Shown: one piece after another, positions 16,722 to 25,910 of the stretch | Position numbering within the stretch: the stretch's first letter is position 1 | Layout of the letters: the number at the start of each line of letters is the position of its first letter | DNA from: Prevotella lacticifex | GTDB lineage: Bacteria; Bacteroidota; Bacteroidia; Bacteroidales; Bacteroidaceae | NCBI RefSeq assembly: GCF_019973375.1 | Contig: NZ_BPTV01000001.1 | Coordinates: forward strand, 1,364,001 to 1,428,000 | Direction: 5' to 3' | Length of the DNA: 64,000 nucleotides | The notes under the pieces: model-generated | Seen by the model: the letters and a program-made list of their open reading frames with translations, nothing else | Databases searched by the model: none | Told to the model about the DNA's origin: nothing | Program-made: the position numbers and the translations under genes

Positions 16722-18389
16722 ATGGAATTACCGACGAGTTTCAACTCATTAATAGAGCAAGCGATAAAGGATAATTGGGACAAAGACTCTCTTACTGACT
16801 ACAAGGGAGCGACCTTACAATTCCACGACGTGGCGCGCAAGATAGAGAAGATTCATATCATCTTCGAGCACAGCGGCATCCGGAAAGGCGATAAGATAGC
16901 CCTTTGCGGACGTAATTCGGCTATGTGGGCTGCGGCTTTTCTGGCCACTCTGACTTATGGAGCCATAGCAGTGCCAATACAACATGAGTTTGCGCCGGAG
17001 CAGATATATAATATTGTGAACCACTCCGATGCCAAGTTGCTGTTTGTCGGTGACGTGGTCGCAACGCAGATTAATGCCGACGAAATGCCTAATCTTGAGG
17101 GAATTATCTACATTCCTGACCTCTCGCTGGTACTGTCGCGGTCGGAAGATCTTACTTTCGCACGCGAAAACCTTAATGCGCTCTATGGTCATAAGTATCC
17201 TAAGTATTTCCATCAGGAGCATGTCTCTTACTTTAAGGACAGTCCTGACGACCTCTGCATGATCAATTATACAAGCGGAACAACCGGATTCTCGAAGGGA
17301 GTGATGTTGTCCTACCGCGTTATGACAAGCAACATGCAGTGGGCTTTTGAGGCACTGAAACCGAATGTGAAGAATGGCAGCAACGTTCTGAGCATGTTGC
17401 CGATGGCACATATGTATGGACTGACGTGCGAATTCCTGTCGGAGTTTATCTTCGGCAACCATATATTCTTCCTTACCCGACTGCCGAGTCCAAGCATAAT
17501 TGCTGAGGCTTGTGCCCAGATTAAGCCGGCAGTAGTAGTGGCTGTGCCGATGGTAATAGAGAAAATCATTCGCAAGAATATATTTCCGAAAATTCAAAGT
17601 CAGCCGATGCATCTGCTGATGAATATGCCAATAGTCAACAGGAAAGTTAAGGATAGGGTGCGGCAGGATGTGATGGACATCTTCGGTGGTAACCTTTTTG
17701 AGATTCTTGTTGGCGGTGCCGGACTCAATCCAGACATTGAGCATTTCCTTACAAGCATCGGGTTCCCCATTACTATGGGCTATGGCACAACTGAGACTGG
17801 CCCTATGATTACGTACAGCGACTACCGCGACTTCGTAAACGGGTCTTGCGGAACGCCAGTAGTCAATATGGAGGTGAAGGTGGTAAGTCCGGATCCCGAG
17901 AATATTCCGGGTGAAATAATCACCAGGGGCAGCAATGTCATGACCGGATACTTTAAGAACCCGGAGGCTACAAAGGCCGTTCTCGACGATGAAGGGTGGT
18001 TTCATACCGGTGATCTCGGCACAATGAGCTCTGACGGACATCTGTTTATCAAGGGCAGAATAAAGAATATGCTCCTCGGAGCCAACGGTCAGAATGTCTA
18101 TCCGGAGGAGATCGAGTATAAGCTGAACTCCATGACGATGGTCAACGAGAGCCTTATAATCCAGCGTGGCGATAAGCTTATAGGGCTCATTCATCCCGAT
18201 ATGGACACCGCACGCTCCCTCGGTCTTAACGATAATGACATCCGTGAGATTATGGAGCAGAACAGAATAGAACTCAACAAGACTCTCCCTGCATTCTGTA
18301 AGATAACTTCCGTCACAATACACCCGGAGGAATTCGCAAAAACTCCGAAAAAGAGTATAAAACGGTATCTATACCAGGATGCAGTGTGA
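16722..18389 (+). CDS. AMP-forming long-chain acyl-CoA synthetase, paralogue 1
   Basis: Activates a carboxylic acid, probably a fatty acid, with ATP and CoA. The 555 residues have the adenylation core motif YTSGTTGFSKGVM, the LPMAHMYGLTCEFLSE segment, GYGTTETGPM, the WFHTGDLG hinge motif and the terminal catalytic Lys region (AKTPKKSIKRYLYQ). It is about 70% alike by eye to the next gene and has the same opening (SFNSLIE, then DYKG). The residues around the acyl pocket differ between the two copies (TCEFLSEFIFGNH here, AFEFLFEFLIGMH there), suggesting different preferences. Confidence 0.9.
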   Translation: MELPTSFNSLIEQAIKDNWDKDSLTDYKGATLQFHDVARKIEKIHIIFEHSGIRKGDKIALCGRNSAMWAAAFLATLTYGAIAVPIQHEFAPEQIYNIVNHSDAKLLFVGDVVATQINADEMPNLEGIIYIPDLSLVLSRSEDLTFARENLNALYGHKYPKYFHQEHVSYFKDSPDDLCMINYTSGTTGFSKGVMLSYRVMTSNMQWAFEALKPNVKNGSNVLSMLPMAHMYGLTCEFLSEFIFGNHIFFLTRLPSPSIIAEACAQIKPAVVVAVPMVIEKIIRKNIFPKIQSQPMHLLMNMPIVNRKVKDRVRQDVMDIFGGNLFEILVGGAGLNPDIEHFLTSIGFPITMGYGTTETGPMITYSDYRDFVNGSCGTPVVNMEVKVVSPDPENIPGEIITRGSNVMTGYFKNPEATKAVLDDEGWFHTGDLGTMSSDGHLFIKGRIKNMLLGANGQNVYPEEIEYKLNSMTMVNESLIIQRGDKLIGLIHPDMDTARSLGLNDNDIREIMEQNRIELNKTLPAFCKITSVTIHPEEFAKTPKKSIKRYLYQDAV

Positions 18390-18439
18390 TGGCATATAAT
18401 ATTTTGCACAAAAAGTTTTGATTTGTGTCAATAATGTTG

Positions 18440-18447
18440 TATCTTTG
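18440..18447 (+). promoter_or_regulatory. -7 box of second acyl-CoA synthetase gene
   Basis: TATCTTTG, 23 bp before the ATG at 18471, again followed by GCAC. The two paralogues therefore have separate but similar promoters. Confidence 0.65.
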
Positions 18448-18470
18448 CACAAAATTTGAAAAGATGTGCA

Positions 18471-20132
18471 ATGAATACAATTCCGAGTTTTAACTCATTG
18501 ATCGAGAAAAGCATTATCGATCATTGGGATCGTGACGCTTTGACCGACTATAAGGGAAAGACGCTTCAGTATCATGACGTAGCACGGAAGATAGAGAAGC
18601 TACACATTATGTTCGAGGCCAGTGGCGTTCGCAAGGGCGATAAGATTGCTCTCTGTGGCCGCAATTCAGCAATGTGGGCTGCTGCTTTCCTTGCGACCCT
18701 CACTTATGGTGCGGTGGCTGTACCTATTTTGCATGAGTTTCTGCCTGAGCAGATTCATAACATTGTCAATCACTCTGATGCAAAGATACTCTTTGTCGGT
18801 GATGTAGTGTCTACTCAGATTGACGCAACGAAGATGCCTAATCTGGAAGGAATAATCTATCTGCCTGATTATTCGCTCGTTGTATCGCGTACCGAGAAGC
18901 TTACCTTCGCCCGGGAGCACCTTAATGAGATGTTTGGACAGAAGTATCCTAAGTATTTTCGGCAAGAACATGTTCACTATTATCGTGAGGAAAGTCCTGA
19001 TGAGCTGGCACTTATCAACTATACGAGCGGCACAACGGGTCACTCTAAGGGTGTTATGATACCTTACCGGGCTATGTGGAGCAACGCTGATTTTGCTATG
19101 CACGTTCTCGGTAAGACGCTCAAGGCCGGTGATAATGTCATCAGCATTCTGCCAATGGCCCACATGTATGGCATGGCTTTCGAATTCTTGTTCGAGTTCC
19201 TCATCGGAATGCACGTATTTTACCTTACCCGTGTGCCGTCACCGGCAATCATTTCTCAGGCTCTTGCCGACGTAAAGCCGGTGATAATGATATCGGTTCC
19301 ACTTGTGATAGAGAAGATTATCCGCAAGAAAGTGTTCCCGAAGATTCAAAACAACCGCATGCGTGTGCTTCTCAATATGCCGGTTATCAACAAGAAAGTG
19401 CGTGAAAAGATTTGCGAGCAGGTCCTGCAGGCCTTTGGAGGCAATCTTTATGAAGTCATTATTGGTGGCGCGGCTCTCAATGGTGAGGTTGAGCACTTCC
19501 TCAAACAGATAGGATTCCCGTTCACCGTAGGCTACGGTGCTACGGAGTGTGCGCCCATTATCTGCTATAGCGACTGGCACGATTTTGCTGAGGGCTCATG
19601 CGGTCGGGCAGCTTATCACCAGCAAGTAAAGATCGACAGTGAGGATCCTGAGACCATTCCGGGCGAAATATTGACGAAAGGTCCGAACGTACTCCTTGGC
19701 TACTACAAGAATCCTGAAGCCACCGAAGCATCTATCGACAAGGACGGATGGTTCCATACCGGCGACCTTGGACTTATGGACAGCGATGGAAACGTGTTTA
19801 TCAAGGGACGTTCAAAGAATCTTCTTCTTGGATCAAATGGTCAGAATATCTATCCGGAGGAGATTGAGGACAAGCTCAACTCGCTTCCTCTTGTCAACGA
19901 GTGCTTAGTTATCCAGGAGGGAAATAAACTCGTTGCCCTTGTGCATCCTGATTTTGACGAGGCTAAGTCGATAGGATTGAATCATTCCGATGTTGAGAAG
20001 ATAATGGAGCAGGACCTCCAGCAGCTTAACGGACTTATTCCTTCGTACAGCAGAGTGTCGGAGATAAGAATTCAGGAGGAGGAATTTGCCAAGACACCTA
20101 AGCGCAGTATAAAGCGCTATCTATACGCCTAA
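18471..20132 (+). CDS. AMP-forming long-chain acyl-CoA synthetase, paralogue 2
   Basis: Same family and reaction as the preceding gene: YTSGTTGHSKGVM, LPMAHMYGMAFEFLFEF, GYGATECAPI, WFHTGDLGLMDSDG and the C-terminal FAKTPKRSIKRYLYA. I chose Met 18471 (MNTIPSFNSLIEK) because it aligns with the start of paralogue 1 and the codons before it overlap the leader. Head-to-tail arrangement with similar promoters points to tandem duplication followed by divergence. The unit ends at a strong terminator. Confidence 0.9.
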   Translation: MNTIPSFNSLIEKSIIDHWDRDALTDYKGKTLQYHDVARKIEKLHIMFEASGVRKGDKIALCGRNSAMWAAAFLATLTYGAVAVPILHEFLPEQIHNIVNHSDAKILFVGDVVSTQIDATKMPNLEGIIYLPDYSLVVSRTEKLTFAREHLNEMFGQKYPKYFRQEHVHYYREESPDELALINYTSGTTGHSKGVMIPYRAMWSNADFAMHVLGKTLKAGDNVISILPMAHMYGMAFEFLFEFLIGMHVFYLTRVPSPAIISQALADVKPVIMISVPLVIEKIIRKKVFPKIQNNRMRVLLNMPVINKKVREKICEQVLQAFGGNLYEVIIGGAALNGEVEHFLKQIGFPFTVGYGATECAPIICYSDWHDFAEGSCGRAAYHQQVKIDSEDPETIPGEILTKGPNVLLGYYKNPEATEASIDKDGWFHTGDLGLMDSDGNVFIKGRSKNLLLGSNGQNIYPEEIEDKLNSLPLVNECLVIQEGNKLVALVHPDFDEAKSIGLNHSDVEKIMEQDLQQLNGLIPSYSRVSEIRIQEEEFAKTPKRSIKRYLYA

Positions 20133-20151
20133 GCATACTCACAGCGATAAA

Positions 20152-20198
20152 ACAAAAAATGGACTTTCCTTATTCGGGCAAGTCCATTTTTTGTTTTC
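20152..20198 (+). terminator. Terminator after the acyl-CoA synthetase pair
   Basis: AAAAAATGGACTT pairs with AAGTCCATTTTTTG across a short loop (20154-20195), followed by TTTTC. The A-rich left arm makes it bidirectional, so it may also stop the regulator gene on the minus strand. Confidence 0.85.
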
Positions 20199-20302
20199 TG
20201 CTAACAGCAAATATATTTTCGCAGTAGAGAATTACCGTTATCGCATTTCAAAGCCGACAGCAGTGCCTGATGTGTTGGGGGCTTTTTGATGTGAGAATGA
20301 AG

Positions 20303-20902
20303 TTAGTCGTCGAGCAAAGTGGAGCTTCGTACGCGGCTCAAGGTCTCAGGAGTCATCTGCAAATAGCTTGCTATGTACACCAGTGGTGCTCTAAGAACCA
20401 CCTGCGGTGACATTTTGCACATCCGTTTATATCTGCTCTGAGCCGACTCGAAGCGCAAGAGGTCGGCATGAATCTGGCTGATGATGAGGCTCTCCTCGAG
20501 GATTTTACGGTATAGAATCTGTATATTCACATTATGCAATGCCACCTCTTCCAATTTGATTTTCGGCAGTCCAAAGGCGAGAGTAGGCTCAATGGCCTGC
20601 ACTTGCAGATGAGTCGGCTCCTCCTTGAACAGGCTTTCGATGCACATGAAGATGGTGTGGTCGACACCGAGATGCTCCGTCAGCTCCTTGCCGTTCTTGA
20701 AGTAGAACTGTCTTGTCAGTCCATGCTCTATATAGTATATATACTTGCACACTTCGCCCTCCTTGAGAATCATCTCACCCTTGGCAAACTTCATAGGGAC
20801 GAGAATGCCCTCAAGGATGTCCAATTCATCGTGTGTCATTGTACTATACTTCCTGGCCAGTTCCCTGGCCACGTCTCTTTTGTCAATTTGGGGTTCTTTC
20901 AT
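20303..20902 (-). CDS. Crp/Fnr family transcription regulator
   Basis: A 199-residue protein with a cNMP-binding-type beta-roll (residues about 35-125; GEMILKEGEVCKYIYYIEHG) and a C-terminal helix-turn-helix (about 170-195; PLVYIASYLQMTPETLSRVR). No Cys cluster of the Fnr kind is present. The effector and regulon are unknown. The gene lies alone between the acyl-CoA synthetase terminator and lepA; with only about 60 bp to lepA upstream on the same strand it could be read from the lepA promoter. Confidence 0.85.
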   Translation of the reverse strand: MKEPQIDKRDVARELARKYSTMTHDELDILEGILVPMKFAKGEMILKEGEVCKYIYYIEHGLTRQFYFKNGKELTEHLGVDHTIFMCIESLFKEEPTHLQVQAIEPTLAFGLPKIKLEEVALHNVNIQILYRKILEESLIISQIHADLLRFESAQSRYKRMCKMSPQVVLRAPLVYIASYLQMTPETLSRVRSSTLLDD

Positions 20903-20964
20903 TTTTGTCAGTATTTCTCCTTGAAGTTTAAGAATTTAGGTCACGTTGTATCGTGTGTGGTCTT

Positions 20965-22746
20965 TTAATCAAGTTTCAACACCGCGAGGAAAGCCTTCTG
21001 TGGCACTTGGACGTTTCCGATCTGCTTCATCCGTTTCTTTCCGCGTTTCTGTTTTTCGAGCAGCTTTCGCTTTCTCGAGATGTCGCCGCCGTAGCATTTG
21101 GCAGTCACATCCTTTCTCACCTGCTTTACGGTTTCCCTGGCAACAATCTTGGCTCCTATGGCTGCCTGTATGGCTATGTCGAACTGCTGCCGCGGGATAA
21201 GTTCCTTCAGTTTCTCGCACATCCGCCTTCCTAATGCCACGGCATTGCTCTCATGAGTCAGTGTCGACAGGGCATCGACGGGCTCTCCATTGAGCAGAAT
21301 GTCGAGCTTAGCGAGTTTCGACGGCCGGAAACTGTCGATGTGATAATCGAACGATGCATATCCCTTTGAAATGCTCTTCAGTTTGTCGTAGAAATCGATG
21401 ACAATCTCGCCCAACGGCATCAGGAATATCAGTTCCAGACGGTCACCGCTGACGTAGTTTTGGCTTACGAGTTCACCGCGTTTATCGAGACACAGTTTCA
21501 TTATCGGTCCGATGAATCGGCTCGACGTGATTATACTTGCGCGGATATAAGGCTCCTCTATGTGGTCGATGGCCGTTACATCGGGCAGTCCTGAAGGGTT
21601 GTGCACCTCTTTACAGTTGCCATGCTTGTCGTAGACTTTGTACGACACGTTCGGCACTGTTGTAATGACATCCATATTGAACTCCCTGTCGAGCCTCTCC
21701 TGAACGATTTCCATGTGCAGCAGTCCGAGGAATCCGCAACGGAAACCGAATCCCAAAGCCTGCGAGCTCTCGGGCTGGAAGGTCAGCGACGCGTCGTTGA
21801 GCTGCAGCTTTTCGAGACTTGTTCTTAGATTCTCGTAGTCGTTGGGGTCGATAGGGTAGACTCCGGCAAAGACCATTGGCTTCACTTCCTGGAATCCCTC
21901 GATGGCCTCCTTGCATGGCGTATCGACGTGAGTTATCGTGTCGCCGACCTTTACCTCAGTGGCATCCTTTATTCCGCTTATGATATATCCCACCTCGCCA
22001 GTTCCTAATTTGGGGCAAGGTATCATGTCCATCTTCAATACTCCCACCTCGTCGGCAGTATATTCCTGTCCCGTTTGGACGAACTTCACCTTGTCGCCTT
22101 TGCTTATGCTGCCATTGACGACCTTGCACAGAGTGATGATGCCTCTGAAGGAGTTGAATATAGAGTCGAAGATGAGAGCCTGGAGCGGTGCTTTCGGGTC
22201 GCCCTTAGGTTCCGGAATGCGTTTCACTATGGCCTCGAGAATCTCGGGAATGCCCTCACCGGTCTTTGCGCTGGCGCGGATTATCTCTGAGCTGTCGCAG
22301 CCTATGAGGTCGACAATCTCGTCCTCCACCTCGTCGGGCATTGCGTTCGGCATGTCAATCTTGTTGATTACCGGTATGATCTCCAGATCATGGTCGATAG
22401 CCATATACAGATTGCTAATGGTCTGAGCCTGAACACCTTGTGTCGCATCGACTACGAGTAATGCTCCCTCGCAGGCGGCAATACTCCTGGACACCTCGTA
22501 TGAGAAGTCGACATGTCCCGGTGTGTCGATGAGATTGAGGATATACTTGGTGTTGTCCGACGTATACTCCATCTGTATGGCATGGCTTTTAATCGTGATA
22601 CCTCGCTCACGCTCCAGGTCCATGTCGTCAAGCATCTGTCCTTCGGTAATCTGAATGGTCTTTGTATATTCCAGCAACCGGTCGGCGAGGGTGCTCTTGC
22701 CATGGTCGATATGTGCTATGATACAAAAGTTTCTTATATGGTCCAT
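20965..22746 (-). CDS. lepA: Elongation factor 4 (LepA)
   Basis: Ribosome-associated translational GTPase. The 593 residues show the G1 loop [15 protein letters not shown] (about 11-25), the switch region [22 protein letters not shown] (G3), NKIDMP (G4), and the LepA-specific C-terminal domain ending [24 protein letters not shown] sequence. Length is normal for the family. No truncation or frameshift was seen. Confidence 0.97.
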   Translation of the reverse strand: MDHIRNFCIIAHIDHGKSTLADRLLEYTKTIQITEGQMLDDMDLERERGITIKSHAIQMEYTSDNTKYILNLIDTPGHVDFSYEVSRSIAACEGALLVVDATQGVQAQTISNLYMAIDHDLEIIPVINKIDMPNAMPDEVEDEIVDLIGCDSSEIIRASAKTGEGIPEILEAIVKRIPEPKGDPKAPLQALIFDSIFNSFRGIITLCKVVNGSISKGDKVKFVQTGQEYTADEVGVLKMDMIPCPKLGTGEVGYIISGIKDATEVKVGDTITHVDTPCKEAIEGFQEVKPMVFAGVYPIDPNDYENLRTSLEKLQLNDASLTFQPESSQALGFGFRCGFLGLLHMEIVQERLDREFNMDVITTVPNVSYKVYDKHGNCKEVHNPSGLPDVTAIDHIEEPYIRASIITSSRFIGPIMKLCLDKRGELVSQNYVSGDRLELIFLMPLGEIVIDFYDKLKSISKGYASFDYHIDSFRPSKLAKLDILLNGEPVDALSTLTHESNAVALGRRMCEKLKELIPRQQFDIAIQAAIGAKIVARETVKQVRKDVTAKCYGGDISRKRKLLEKQKRGKKRMKQIGNVQVPQKAFLAVLKLD

Positions 22747-22913
22747 CGATTCTGAGTTCTTAAGTTTTGCTTTCTCTACTGCTGTAACTTAGTTGTTGCT
22801 AAAGTTTACCAATTGGAAATTTTCTGCAAATTTAATAAAAAGAATTGAGATTGGAGGTAGTTGCGGACGGTTTTTTCAGCAAAAAATGATTAACTTTGCA
22901 AGAAAAAAGATAT

Positions 22914-23309
22914 ATGAAGAATTTTTTAATCATTCTGAGCGTTTTTGCCCTCTTTGCTTCCTGTCAGCAAAGCCTTGAGGACCGTGCTGCAAAGGAGATG
23001 GCCGAGTACACCCGTAAGAACTGTCCGACACCTGTGGTGAATAATGAGAACGTCGACAGCGCCACCTTTGAGCCATCGACCCGGACCGTACATTATTATT
23101 ATAAGCTCCACGGCGAGATTGACAACGCTGCTATCATAGCCAAACACCGTAAGGAAATGCGTGCCGCCTTGCTCAACGACCTACGCAGCGACACTAAGTC
23201 GAAGGCGTTTAAGGATGCAGGTTTCGGATTCCACTATACTTACCGCTCGGCCTCGAATCCCGAAAAAATCCTTCTCGACGAGAACTTCACGCCGAAGGAC
23301 TATAAATAA
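22914..23309 (+). CDS. Small lipoprotein of unknown function
   Basis: A 131-residue predicted lipoprotein (MKNFLIILSVFALFASCQQ, lipobox Cys at 17). The rest is a single small alpha/beta domain with a VHYYYKLHGEID strand and a FGFHYTYRSASNP strand near the C-terminus. I recognise no named family. The promoter is TAACTTTG at 22891-22898, and the start after it is clear. It is followed directly by a probable small RNA gene. Confidence 0.7.
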   Translation: MKNFLIILSVFALFASCQQSLEDRAAKEMAEYTRKNCPTPVVNNENVDSATFEPSTRTVHYYYKLHGEIDNAAIIAKHRKEMRAALLNDLRSDTKSKAFKDAGFGFHYTYRSASNPEKILLDENFTPKDYK

Positions 23310-23344
23310 TTGGCTTTTTATTTGGCGGATAAAAAAGAATAGCG

Positions 23345-23352
23345 TACCTTTG
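23345..23352 (+). promoter_or_regulatory. -7 box of the putative small RNA
   Basis: TACCTTTG with no open frame downstream; transcription would begin near 23359. Confidence 0.6.
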
Positions 23353-23358
23353 CAGATG

Positions 23359-23600
23359 AAAGGATGACACCACAAGTCGTACTGATTCGATCGGGATAGT
23401 CATCAAATAATTAGGAAAAACCGGGATGGTTTCCATGTTAATGGCGGGCCACATAAATCGCATCTCCGCGACTAAGCCGCAAGGCCGGTGGATTACAACG
23501 ACTGGGAACTCCTACAATTTTTGTAACTCGGACTTTTCATCACATCGTCAGTGCGACTCTTATAAGGGCAGGGAGCAATTCGTTCTCTGCCCGTTTTAGT
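23359..23600 (+). ncRNA. Probable free-standing structured RNA (6S-like?)
   Basis: The segment has its own promoter and ends at an intrinsic terminator, yet holds no coding frame. AGTCGTACTGA (near 23375) pairs with TCAGTGCGACT (near 23548), closing a structure of about 190 nt. Inside is a GGAAAAACC/GGTTTCC hairpin and a GC-rich region with CCAC/GTGG pairing. A long closing stem with a large interrupted interior is the general plan of 6S RNA, but I see no diagnostic sequence; tmRNA, RNase P and SRP RNA are excluded by missing motifs. Confidence 0.5.
23566..23598 (+). terminator. Terminator of the putative small RNA
   Basis: GGGCAGGGAG pairs with CTCTGCCC around the loop CAATTCGTT, followed by GTTTTAG. 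Confidence 0.75.
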
Positions 23601-23654
23601 TTCTGTCCGGACGTTCTCTCAAATCTGAAAAATCCTTACACCAAAATAAAACAT

Positions 23655-23770
23655 ATCAAATGAACTTCTAAAACGGGCCGTTTCGCCTTGCGAAATGGGC
23701 CGTTTGGCGATGCAAAACGGCCCGTTTTAGAACGCTAAACGATAGGTATTGCAAAGTTGTAGAGAATCAA
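23655..23770 (+). repeat. 22-bp-phased palindrome repeat, copy 3
   Basis: Units start at 23671 (AAACGGGCCGTTT), 23693 (AAATGGGCCGTTT) and 23715 (AAACGGCCCGTTT), exactly 22 bp apart. The right flank begins AAACGATAGGTATTG, the same block that copy 5 carries in inverse orientation. Confidence 0.9.
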
Positions 23771-23999
23771 AGACTTAGCGAGAGGGTGTAATCAAGTACG
23801 TAGTTTGAATTTATTTGACATATTATAAGACTGGCGTTGTCTCCTCAATAAATGAGATACATGTCATTGTCTGGAGTGCTTGGTTCTCCTCAACCATTTG
23901 ATTATGCGGCATGATCAGCCATAATTCCATCGCCATGCTACGTTGCAAGATAGTGAAAAGCTTCCTCCCGCGAGTATGACAAGCCAAAAATAGGGTAGG

Positions 24000-24030
24000 C
24001 CGACGGGCACCCTCAATCGGTGCCCGCAGC
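24000..24030 (-). terminator. Terminator of the nitroreductase gene
   Basis: GGGCACC (24007-24013) pairs with GGTGCCC (24021-24027). On the minus strand a TATTTTT run follows some 20 bp downstream, so termination may be weak. Confidence 0.5.
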
Positions 24031-24041
24031 CGTATAAGGTT

Positions 24042-24779
24042 TTATAAAAATCCCTGTTGCTTCAGTGCCTCAATGAGTCCTGCCGACATTGCCTCGTTGT
24101 CTTTCTTTGTGTAGCGTATGTCGGTGAAGATTTGCGCTAAGGTTTCCTTATGGTTTATCTCCACGAAATGCTTGTTTTCGGGCAGTGTCTCCTTCTCGCT
24201 GTAATACTTGTCGATGTCGGCAGCACTGTAGTCATGATACGTTTCCTCATGGACGATGCTGTCGAGAGGCAGGCGGTCGCTCTGCGCCGGGTCCTCATCG
24301 GGCCAGCCGAGGGTTATAGTAGCTACGGGCATCACCAGTTTCGGCAACTTCAGAATGTCAATAACCTTTGTCGGGTTGTACACTGTTGTGCCTAAGAAGC
24401 AAGTGCCTAATCCGGCTTCTTCAGCTAAAATGGTGAATGTCTGGCAGTAGAGCAGTGTGTCGGTAGCTGCATTCATGAAACTCAGGAAGTTGTCATAGCC
24501 TGGGTGAGCCTTTCTGTTCTCCGCCCACAGTGTAGTTCTGCGGAAGTCGGCACAAAAGGTCAGCACTACCGGAGCACCCTCTACCATCGGCTGACCGAAA
24601 TGTGCAGGGGCCAGAGCGGCTTTCATCTCCGCGTTGCGGGTGACCACAACAGAATAGAGTTGAAGGTTGCCCATAGTCGGGGTGCGCTCAGCCTGCCGCA
24701 GCAGACTGTAGAGTATTTCATTGCTTACAGCTTTACCGGAATATTTCCTTATGCTCTTTCGTTCATCAAGTGATTTCAT
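24042..24779 (-). CDS. Nitroreductase family protein (NfsA-like)
   Basis: A flavin-dependent NAD(P)H oxidoreductase of 245 residues. The N-terminal block RKSIRKYSGKAVSNEIL provides the FMN phosphate-binding Arg residues; TPTMGNLQLYSVVV, AEEAGLGTCFLG and ITLGWPDEDP are family features. Its substrate is unknown; nitro compounds or quinones are typical in vitro. The start MKSLDERKS is preferred to a Met four codons earlier. The promoter TAACTTTG lies just upstream on the minus strand, back to back with the next gene. Confidence 0.88.
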   Translation of the reverse strand: MKSLDERKSIRKYSGKAVSNEILYSLLRQAERTPTMGNLQLYSVVVTRNAEMKAALAPAHFGQPMVEGAPVVLTFCADFRRTTLWAENRKAHPGYDNFLSFMNAATDTLLYCQTFTILAEEAGLGTCFLGTTVYNPTKVIDILKLPKLVMPVATITLGWPDEDPAQSDRLPLDSIVHEETYHDYSAADIDKYYSEKETLPENKHFVEINHKETLAQIFTDIRYTKKDNEAMSAGLIEALKQQGFL

Positions 24780-24877
24780 CTTTTTTTTCAATTTTGTGGT
24801 ACAAAGTTACGAAAAAGTTTTCTGTTTTGGAAAACAATTTGTAATTTCGCAGCATAATAATTACAAAAAAAAGACAA

Positions 24878-25483
24878 ATGAAGGAAAACAATACTTGTGA
24901 TATGTCCTCAGTAGCAGACATGAACCGTCGCGTTGCCGACAGCCTTGCGCATAAAGGCGAAGAGAAGGGGGCTCCTCTAACATCCGATGAGATATTTGGC
25001 GTTCTTCAGTCGCTCGACTATTCACCATTAAATATCCGTCAGCAGATTGTTGAGGACCGGCCCCGCGAACTTGAGTGCGATGTGGTACGGTTTCAGAACA
25101 ACAAGGACAAGTGGGTGGCGTTTGTAGGTCTCCTCGATGGCTATCCTTATGAGATATTTACCGGATTGCAGGACGACGATGAGGGAATTCTCCTTCCTAA
25201 GAGCGTCACCAAGGGAAAGATTATCAAGCAGACGAACGAGGACGGTACCCACCGCTACGATTTCCAGTTCGAGAACAAACGCGGCTATAAGACTACGGTA
25301 GAGGGACTTAACGAGAAATTCAACCCCGAGTATTGGAACTACGCCAAACTCATCTCTGGCGTTCTGCGTTATGGCATGCCAATCAGTCATGTCATCAAGC
25401 TCGTAAGTTCCCTGCAGCTGAAGGACGAGAGCATCAATACGTGGAAGAACGGTGTAGAGCGCGCGCTGAAGAAGTATGAATAG
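24878..25483 (+). CDS. Stand-alone C-terminal-domain homologue of class II ribonucleotide reductase
   Basis: A 201-residue protein. From about residue 65 it reads like the tail region of Bacteroidales adenosylcobalamin-dependent ribonucleotide reductases: WVAFVGLLDGYPYEIFTGL, LPKSVTKGKI, the NKRGYKTTVEGLNEKF block, AKLISGVLRYGMPISHVIKL and ESINTWKNGVERALKKY. The catalytic barrel (finger-loop Cys, CxE) and the zinc-ribbon Cys tail are absent, and nothing upstream encodes them. It may be a regulatory or accessory subunit, or a relic. The resemblance is from memory, not a search. Its 3' end overlaps folB by 8 bp. Confidence 0.6.
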   Translation: MKENNTCDMSSVADMNRRVADSLAHKGEEKGAPLTSDEIFGVLQSLDYSPLNIRQQIVEDRPRELECDVVRFQNNKDKWVAFVGLLDGYPYEIFTGLQDDDEGILLPKSVTKGKIIKQTNEDGTHRYDFQFENKRGYKTTVEGLNEKFNPEYWNYAKLISGVLRYGMPISHVIKLVSSLQLKDESINTWKNGVERALKKYE

Positions 25484-25856
25484 TACGACGTTTGTCTGTC
25501 TCAAGGGTCTGCGTTTCCATGCTCCGGTAGGAGTGCTCGATTTGGAAAAGATCGTCGGCAATGATATCCTTGTCGACTTAAAGATTGGCTATCCATTCAG
25601 CCGGGCGATGAAAAGCGATGACGTAGCCGACACCCTCAACTATGCCGAGGTGTACACGGCGGTGCGTGAGGAGGTGGCTGAGCCGGTAAATCTGCTCGAA
25701 AGACTTGCCGGAAAGATTGTCGGCCGACTGCTGTCCGACTTTCCGCTCATAACGAGTATCGACATGCGAATAACCAAAGAGAACCCGCCGATGGGCATTG
25801 ACGGTGCCGGTGCCATAATCGAAATACACTTAATAAATCCAAAAACCGGAGAGTAG
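25476..25856 (+). CDS. folB: Dihydroneopterin aldolase
   Basis: Folate biosynthesis: converts 7,8-dihydroneopterin to 6-hydroxymethyl-dihydropterin and glycolaldehyde. The 126 residues match the family in GLRFHAPVGVLDLEK (start of the fold, with pterin-site residues), DTLNYAEVYTAVRE, NLLERLAGKIVGRLL (the conserved LLE/LA block with the pterin-binding Glu) and the C-terminal VRITKENPP-like strand. It overlaps the preceding gene by 8 bp, implying co-translation. Confidence 0.93.
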   Translation: MNSTTFVCLKGLRFHAPVGVLDLEKIVGNDILVDLKIGYPFSRAMKSDDVADTLNYAEVYTAVREEVAEPVNLLERLAGKIVGRLLSDFPLITSIDMRITKENPPMGIDGAGAIIEIHLINPKTGE

Positions 25857-25910
25857 TCTTCGGTTTTCTCGCATTTAATCATTACCTTTGCAACCAATTA
25901 ATAATAATGT

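Larger units (their letters stand above)
23601..24041. other. Intergenic region after the small RNA
   Basis: It contains repeat copy 3 and the nitroreductase terminator. I saw nothing else, and no credible coding frame. Confidence 0.6.

Noticed and set aside
16815..18323. A 502-residue frame opposite the first acyl-CoA synthetase
   Set aside because: Antisense shadow caused by codon composition; the plus-strand gene has all adenylation motifs.
23359..23600. The small RNA as tmRNA, RNase P RNA, SRP RNA or a cobalamin riboswitch
   Set aside because: No tRNA-like end, no RNase P or SRP core sequence, no B12-box and no downstream gene to regulate.
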